From contig JBEGVB010000175.1 of the NCBI GenBank assembly GCA_041178545.1, positions 1 to 10,078 of the forward strand: 10,078 nt of DNA. Direction: 5' to 3'. The notes under the pieces are model-generated. The model searched no databases. It saw nothing but the letters and a program-made list of their open reading frames with translations, and was not told the DNA's origin. The DNA comes from JBEATZ01 sp041178545. Its GTDB lineage: Bacteria; Planctomycetota; UBA1135; UBA2386. The position numbers were made by a program, and so were the translations under genes. Shown piece after piece: positions 6,304 to 10,078 of this stretch. Numbering within the stretch: position 1 is the first letter of the stretch; every line of letters begins with the position of its first letter.

Positions 6304-7628
6304 GCGTCGATGAGCGTGAACTTGAGTTCCGCCTCCGCAACCAGCTTGCCCGACACCTTGCAGCGCGCGCGTACGTGCCCGAGCTGCGGCTTCGCACGGA
6401 TGGTCTCCACCTCGATGCGCAGCTGGTCGCCGGGGACCACGGCACCGCGCAACTTGACCTTGTCGATCGACCAGAGCACGGCGAGCTTGCCGGTGTTCTC
6501 CAACTTGCGCAGCAGTAGCACGCCTGCCAGTTGGGCCATGGCCTCGAGCTGGAGCACGCCAGGCATGATCGGCTGGTCGGGCCAGTGGCCCTGGAAGAAC
6601 GGCTCGTTGATGGTGACGTTCTTGATCGCGGCAGCCCGCTGGAAACCCTCGAGCTCGATGACGCGGTCGATGAGCAGGAACGGGTAGCGGTGCGGCAGCA
6701 GCCGCAGGATGTCGCGGATGTCGAGACCGGTCTCGCGCGGCGCCTCCGCCTGTTCCTGCTCGCGCTCGTACTCCTCGACCAGCCGGTGCACCAACTGCAT
6801 GTTGAGGCTGTGGCCCGAACGCGTGGCGATCACGTGCGCGTCGAGGTCGAAGGCGATGTTGGCGAGGTCGCCCACCAGGTCGAGCACCTTGTGGCGCGCG
6901 AGCTCGTCGTCGAACCGGAGCGTGTTGTCCTGCGGGCCGTTGGGCCCCACCACCAGCGTGTTCTTCGGCGACGCACCCTTGCCGAGGCCTGCCGCCTTGA
7001 GGGCCTCGACCTCGTGCTCGAACACGAACGTGCGTGCGGGCGCGATCTCGCGCTCGAAGGCGTCCCCGGAGAGGTCGAACCCGAACACCTGGCGGGTGGC
7101 GTCCCCCGAGCGGCCCGGGTAGTGGAGGTGATACTCGCCGGTCAGGCGACCGTTGCCGGGGAGCGCGACGATCGATGCATTCCCCTCGCGCACGAAGATC
7201 GGCTGCTTCACGGTGAAACGCTGGCGCAGCACCTTCTGCTCGAGGATGCCGCCCTCGCGCAGGCCCTGCACGAACTCGGTGGCGGCCCCGTCCATGCCAG
7301 GCACCTCCTCGCCATCGATCTCGATGCGCGCGTTGTCGATGCCCAGCGCGTACATCGCGGCCAGCAGGTGCTCGCAGGTGTGGATCTCGGCCTTGCCGTC
7401 CTGCAGGCAGGTGCGGCGCTCGCGCGCCTTCAGGTTGTTGCCGTGGGCCCGCACCTCGGGATGGTCCTCGAGGTCGGTGCGCACGAACACGATGCCGTTG
7501 CCCGCGTCCGCCTGGCGGATGGTGACCCGCACCTCCTTGCCGGAGTGCAGTCCCTTGCCGCGGAACTCGACGGCGCTCTTGATGGTGCGCTGGTGGCGCT
7601 CCACCGGCTTGTCCTGGGTGGCTGCCAA
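6300..7628 (-). CDS. lpxC/fabZ: Bifunctional LpxC-FabZ: UDP-3-O-acyl-GlcNAc deacetylase / 3-hydroxyacyl-ACP dehydratase
   Basis: This single 442-residue chain fuses two enzymes. Residues about 11-290 are LpxC, the zinc deacetylase that commits UDP-3-O-acyl-GlcNAc to lipid A. It shows QRTIKSAVEFRGKGLHSG, H87 in CEHLLAAMYALG, H246-KVL-D250 for the zinc, and the GHSLN segment (H273). Residues about 300-442 are FabZ, the hot-dog dehydratase of fatty acid elongation. It shows LLPHRYPFLLIDRV, GH348WP and E362 in LEAMAQ, which are 14 residues apart as in FabZ catalytic pairs. Both active sites look intact. The linker (about 284-302) is Glu-rich. The start is a TTG at 7628, one base after the TGA of the OmpH gene, which suggests translational coupling. 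LpxC/FabZ fusions are known from Bacteroidota, Chlorobi and some other diderm lineages. Both domains use 3-hydroxyacyl products, which links lipid A and membrane phospholipid supply. Confidence 0.96.
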   Translation of the reverse strand: MAATQDKPVERHQRTIKSAVEFRGKGLHSGKEVRVTIRQADAGNGIVFVRTDLEDHPEVRAHGNNLKARERRTCLQDGKAEIHTCEHLLAAMYALGIDNARIEIDGEEVPGMDGAATEFVQGLREGGILEQKVLRQRFTVKQPIFVREGNASIVALPGNGRLTGEYHLHYPGRSGDATRQVFGFDLSGDAFEREIAPARTFVFEHEVEALKAAGLGKGASPKNTLVVGPNGPQDNTLRFDDELARHKVLDLVGDLANIAFDLDAHVIATRSGHSLNMQLVHRLVEEYEREQEQAEAPRETGLDIRDILRLLPHRYPFLLIDRVIELEGFQRAAAIKNVTINEPFFQGHWPDQPIMPGVLQLEAMAQLAGVLLLRKLENTGKLAVLWSIDKVKLRGAVVPGDQLRIEVETIRAKPQLGHVRARCKVSGKLVAEAELKFTLIDA

Positions 7629-7629
7629 G

Positions 7630-8262
7630 TCAGTTGCCCTTCGCAGGCCCTGCCGGCGTCGCAGCAGGCTCGCTGCCCTTCACCGGTGCGGCTGCGTCCT
7701 TGGGGGCTGGTGCCATCTGCAGGTGCTTGATCACGGCTGCGGTCACGTCGACCTCGTCGGAGTGGTACCAGACCACGCGACGGTCGAAGGTGCGTACCTT
7801 GTCGTCGCCCCCGCCGAGGCCGATGCGCATCACCAGGTGAAGGCCCTTCTCCTTGGCGACGGCCGCGATGCCGCGCTCGGCGTCCTCGTAGCACTCCGCG
7901 ACGAGCCTGGCCTGCCGCTCGCCGAACTCGGCCTTGAGCAGGTCCCCGAGACCCTCGAGGTGGCGCTGCTCGACTGCGAAGCGCAGTTCGATCTTCTTCA
8001 CCTCGATCGGCCCCTCGGCGAGGTCGCGCTGGGCCTTGAGCTCCTTGAGGCGGTCCGAGACCTCCTTGGCCTGCTTGTTCAGGGCGGCAGCGAACTCCTC
8101 CAGCTTCTTCGAGCCCTCGACGAACCGGGGGCAGTTCTCCACCACGCGGGTGATGTCCACCACGCCGATCACGGGAGCGGGCTTGGTGACCTCCTGGGCG
8201 ATCGACACGGGCGCCGCGGCGAACAGGAGCAAGGCAGCAAGGCAACGGGTGAGGTTCGTCAT
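7630..8262 (-). CDS. Skp/OmpH-family periplasmic chaperone
   Basis: This 210-residue protein has a clear signal peptide (MTNLTRCLAALLLFAAAP, likely cut after VSIA). IGVVDITRVVENCP is the family's first strand, and a charged coiled coil covers about residues 46-130. It ends with the usual strand-helix RRVVWYHSDEVDVTAAVIKHL. Residues 183-210 are an Ala/Pro-rich, low-complexity tail. Skp trimers hold unfolded outer-membrane proteins in the periplasm with tentacle-like coiled coils. Skp genes are often next to lpx genes, as here, where lpxC-fabZ begins one base after the stop. I chose the ATG at 8262, since the longer frame from 8325 adds a non-signal Arg-rich stretch. No good Shine-Dalgarno precedes 8262. 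Ninety bases separate it from the upstream PLP gene. Confidence 0.85.
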   Translation of the reverse strand: MTNLTRCLAALLLFAAAPVSIAQEVTKPAPVIGVVDITRVVENCPRFVEGSKKLEEFAAALNKQAKEVSDRLKELKAQRDLAEGPIEVKKIELRFAVEQRHLEGLGDLLKAEFGERQARLVAECYEDAERGIAAVAKEKGLHLVMRIGLGGGDDKVRTFDRRVVWYHSDEVDVTAAVIKHLQMAPAPKDAAAPVKGSEPAATPAGPAKGN

Positions 8263-8352
8263 GGTCGTGGGGTGCGGAGTGCGCAGGAACCGCGCATGTT
8301 GCCGCAAGCAGCGCCCTGATGGCAAGGAAGCGGATGACCGGGGACCGGCTGG

Positions 8353-9525
8353 TCAGGCACCTTGGAGCGCCTGGCGGATGTCCTCGAGCACCACGGCAGC
8401 ACCCTCGAGTCCGACGGAAATGCGGATCAAACCCTCGGGGATGCCGGCTGCGGCGCGCTGTTCCGGCGTCCAGGCCGCATGGGTCGTGTAGGCGGGCAAC
8501 GACGCCAGCGACTCGACGCTGCCGAGGGACGGACCACGCGCGATGACGCGGAACCGGTCGAACACTGCGCGGGAACGCACGAGGCCGCCCTTCACCACGA
8601 AGCTGACCATCGTGCCACCGCCGCCGGGCATCTGGACGCGCGCCAGTGCTGCATCTGGGTGGTCGGGGAGCCCGGGGTGGGACACGCCGTCGATGCGACC
8701 GGCGCGCCAGTCCTCGTGCAACCCGCGCGCGACCTCGAGTGCCGCGGCTTGCTGGGCGGCAATGCGAAGTTCGAGGGTTGGCCAGGACCGACAGAGCAGC
8801 CAGGCCGGGTCAGGGGCGAGGATCGACCCGGTACGGCGCCGGAACGCCTCGATCGGCACGAGGTGCCGGTGGCTGCCAGCCACCACCCCGGCGAGCACGT
8901 CGGAGTGGCCGCCCAGGAACTTGGTCGCACTGTGGACCACGAGGTCGACGCCGAGCCGCAGCGCGTGCTGGATCGGCGGCGGGGCAAAGGTCCCGTCGAG
9001 CATGGACACTGCGCCGGCTGCCCGCGTGGCCGCCGCGACCCGGGCCACGTCGACCAGCCGCAACGTCGGGTTGACCGGGCTCTCGAACACCACCATCTGG
9101 GCGGGCTGCCGCAATGCGGCATCGAGCGTCGCGGGTTCGAGCGCACGGAACCGGTCGACCCGGATCCCGAACCGCGGCAGGTCCGCGGTGACCAGGTTGC
9201 CCGTGCCGCCGTAGATCTCCTCCGCCACCAGGACCCGGTCCCCGGCCTTGAGGAGTGCGAGCATGACGCCAGCCACCGCGGCCATGCCGCTGGCGAAGGA
9301 GACTGCGCCCTCGGCCCCCTCGAGCCGTGCGACGAGTTGCTCGAACGCGAGGGCATTCGGGTGCGAGATGCGCTGGTAGAACTCTCCCCGGCGCTGCCCG
9401 GTGCCGAGTTCGCGGAGCGTGTCTGCGTCCGGCTGGGCGGCAGAGGTGGCCCGGGAGAGCGGGGCCGAGAGGGGCCCGAGCGGCGCGTGGGAAGGCTGCG
9501 GCGTGCCGTAGAGCGGTTCGGCCAT
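8353..9525 (-). CDS. Cys/Met-metabolism PLP-dependent enzyme (cystathionine gamma-synthase/lyase family)
   Basis: This 390-residue protein has the normal length for the MetB/MetC/CGL/MGL family. Family marks in order are: Y50-Q-R52 in EFYQRISHPN (PLP phosphate contacts from the partner subunit), FASGMAA (78-83), EEIYGGT (102-108), ESPVNPT (148-154), L-D177-G-T-F-A-P-P (Asp to pyridine N; most members have DNTF), VHSATK202FLGGHSD (Schiff-base Lys), SLGSVESL (333-340) and IRISVGLE (367-374). It therefore handles cysteine, homocysteine or cystathionine by gamma- or beta-elimination or replacement. The sequence alone does not tell which. The start at ATG 9525 removes an unlikely Arg/Gly-rich upstream extension. 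No Shine-Dalgarno is seen. It is divergent from the JAMM protease gene, 74 bases away, and may be the first gene of the minus-strand run leading to the OmpH gene. Confidence 0.9.
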   Translation of the reverse strand: MAEPLYGTPQPSHAPLGPLSAPLSRATSAAQPDADTLRELGTGQRRGEFYQRISHPNALAFEQLVARLEGAEGAVSFASGMAAVAGVMLALLKAGDRVLVAEEIYGGTGNLVTADLPRFGIRVDRFRALEPATLDAALRQPAQMVVFESPVNPTLRLVDVARVAAATRAAGAVSMLDGTFAPPPIQHALRLGVDLVVHSATKFLGGHSDVLAGVVAGSHRHLVPIEAFRRRTGSILAPDPAWLLCRSWPTLELRIAAQQAAALEVARGLHEDWRAGRIDGVSHPGLPDHPDAALARVQMPGGGGTMVSFVVKGGLVRSRAVFDRFRVIARGPSLGSVESLASLPAYTTHAAWTPEQRAAAGIPEGLIRISVGLEGAAVVLEDIRQALQGA

Positions 9526-9599
9526 GGGCACGATGGTAGTGCCGGCAACGGCGGTCGCCACTGCTTGCGCCGACGTTGCACGGGGAGCACCATCGGGCC

Positions 9600-10025
9600 A
9601 TGGCCCAGTTGCCCACGAGCGCGAGTTGTCCGCGCCAGGTCGCCGAGCGGATCCGGGACGCTGCCAGGCGTGCTGCGCCCCACGAGGCATGCGGGGTCCT
9701 CGGCGGCCACCGGCACGGGGACCATGTCGCCGTCGAGTGCTGGATCGAGCTGGGACCAGGGCACCCTGCCGTGGACGCCTTCTCGGTCGACCCGGCGGCC
9801 TTCGCCCGCGCCGAGGCCGGGTTGCGTGCAGACGGGGTGTCGTGGGTCGGTTTCGTGCACAGCCACCCGGGCGGTGCGGCCTGTCCCTCGGTGCGCGACC
9901 TCCAGCAGCTCTGGCGCGGGTGCCTGCACCTGGTCGTCGGTGGCCGTGCGCTCAGAGACATCGGCGCCTTCTGGCTGCAGGACTCTGGAGCCACGGAGCT
10001 GCAGTGGGAAGAATCCCCGTCGTGA
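9600..10025 (+). CDS. JAMM/MPN (Prok-JAB) zinc metalloprotease
   Basis: This 141-residue single-domain protein has an intact JAMM active site. E29 lies in HEACGVLGG, and H87-S-H89-P-GGAACP-S97-VR-D100 fits H-x-H-x7-S-x2-D exactly. Free-standing bacterial members cleave at the C-terminus of ubiquitin-like proteins such as ThiS, MoaD or CysO; Mec of Mycobacterium releases cysteine from CysO. The gene is divergent from a Cys/Met PLP enzyme, which hints at sulfur-carrier metabolism, but no ubiquitin-like protein or E1 enzyme lies in the window. I chose ATG 9600; a TTG at 9576 would add eight residues. GGGGAG at 9582-9587 is rather far (12 nt) upstream. The last codons overlap the acpS start by GTGA, so the two are probably one transcript. 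No -35/-10 pair was convincing in the divergent gap 9526-9599. Confidence 0.88.
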   Translation: MAQLPTSASCPRQVAERIRDAARRAAPHEACGVLGGHRHGDHVAVECWIELGPGHPAVDAFSVDPAAFARAEAGLRADGVSWVGFVHSHPGGAACPSVRDLQQLWRGCLHLVVGGRALRDIGAFWLQDSGATELQWEESPS

Positions 10026-10078
10026 TCGTCTCCGTGGGTGTCGATGCAGTGGAGATCGCGCGCATCGAGGACCTCCTC
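10022..10078 (+). CDS. acpS: Holo-[acyl-carrier-protein] synthase, N-terminal 19 codons only
   Basis: A GTG at 10022 opens a frame that runs off the window: (M)IVSVGVDAVEIARIEDLL. This is the highly typical N-terminus of AcpS, with the G-V-D8 magnesium-binding Asp and the VEIARIE helix. AcpS transfers 4'-phosphopantetheine from CoA to acyl carrier protein, the substrate carrier of both FabZ and the lipid A acyltransferases. Its start overlaps the stop of the JAMM gene (GTGA), implying translational coupling. The rest lies outside the window. The match is short but distinctive. Confidence 0.85.
   Translation, partial: MIVSVGVDAVEIARIEDLL

Noticed and set aside
8263..8352. Separate promoter for the OmpH-lpxC operon (TTGCCA with AACATG on the minus strand)
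   Set aside because: The boxes are poor matches and 19 nt apart, so read-through from the PLP gene is equally possible.
9526..9599. Divergent promoter region between the PLP enzyme and the JAMM gene
   Set aside because: Two promoters must act near here, but I found no -35/-10 pair better than chance in this GC-rich stretch.

Overview
The window is high-GC DNA from a diderm, lipopolysaccharide-making bacterium. A member of the Planctomycetota or a related deep lineage is my best guess, but only an inference. It rests on a fused LpxC-FabZ protein, an Skp/OmpH chaperone gene beside it, secreted PKD-repeat and DUF1573 proteins, a long signal-peptide n-region, and frequent weak Shine-Dalgarno or TTG starts. 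No mobile element, CRISPR array, tRNA or rRNA was seen.

Layout. Seven genes lie on the minus strand, and two sit at the right-hand end on the plus strand. Reading the minus strand in its direction of transcription (right to left): a Cys/Met-metabolism PLP enzyme (9525-8353), an Skp/OmpH periplasmic chaperone (8262-7630), bifunctional LpxC-FabZ (7628-6300) and a Gfo/Idh/MocA oxidoreductase (6303-5299). The last three are packed stop-to-start and look like one envelope/lipid A operon. After a 233-base gap with a long hairpin come a secreted three-PKD-repeat protein (5065-2606), a perfect 16-bp inverted repeat, a secreted DUF1573 protein (2537-1938), a 374-base non-coding gap, and a membrane-anchored LysM plus L,D-transpeptidase (1563-280). 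Diverging rightward from the PLP enzyme are a JAMM/MPN metalloprotease (9600-10025) and the first 19 codons of acpS, which overlap it by GTGA.

Most interesting point. The DUF1573 gene carries an in-frame TGA exactly where the family has the first Cys of its Cys-Gly-Cys motif. Reading through it restores the rest of the domain to a natural end 80 codons later. Immediately 3' of the TGA lies a perfect 8-bp stem with a 4-nt loop at the distance and with the loop G expected of a bacterial SECIS element. This makes it a candidate selenocysteine protein with a Sec-Gly-Cys redox motif. A nonsense mutation or sequencing error at a Cys codon is the competing explanation.

How the genes fit together. 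Skp escorts outer-membrane proteins. LpxC-FabZ commits UDP-GlcNAc derivatives to lipid A and makes the hydroxyacyl-ACP dehydration step. AcpS activates the acyl carrier protein used by both pathways. The Gfo/Idh/MocA enzyme may make the 3-keto sugar for 3-amino lipid A. The transpeptidase, PKD and DUF1573 proteins act outside the cytoplasmic membrane.
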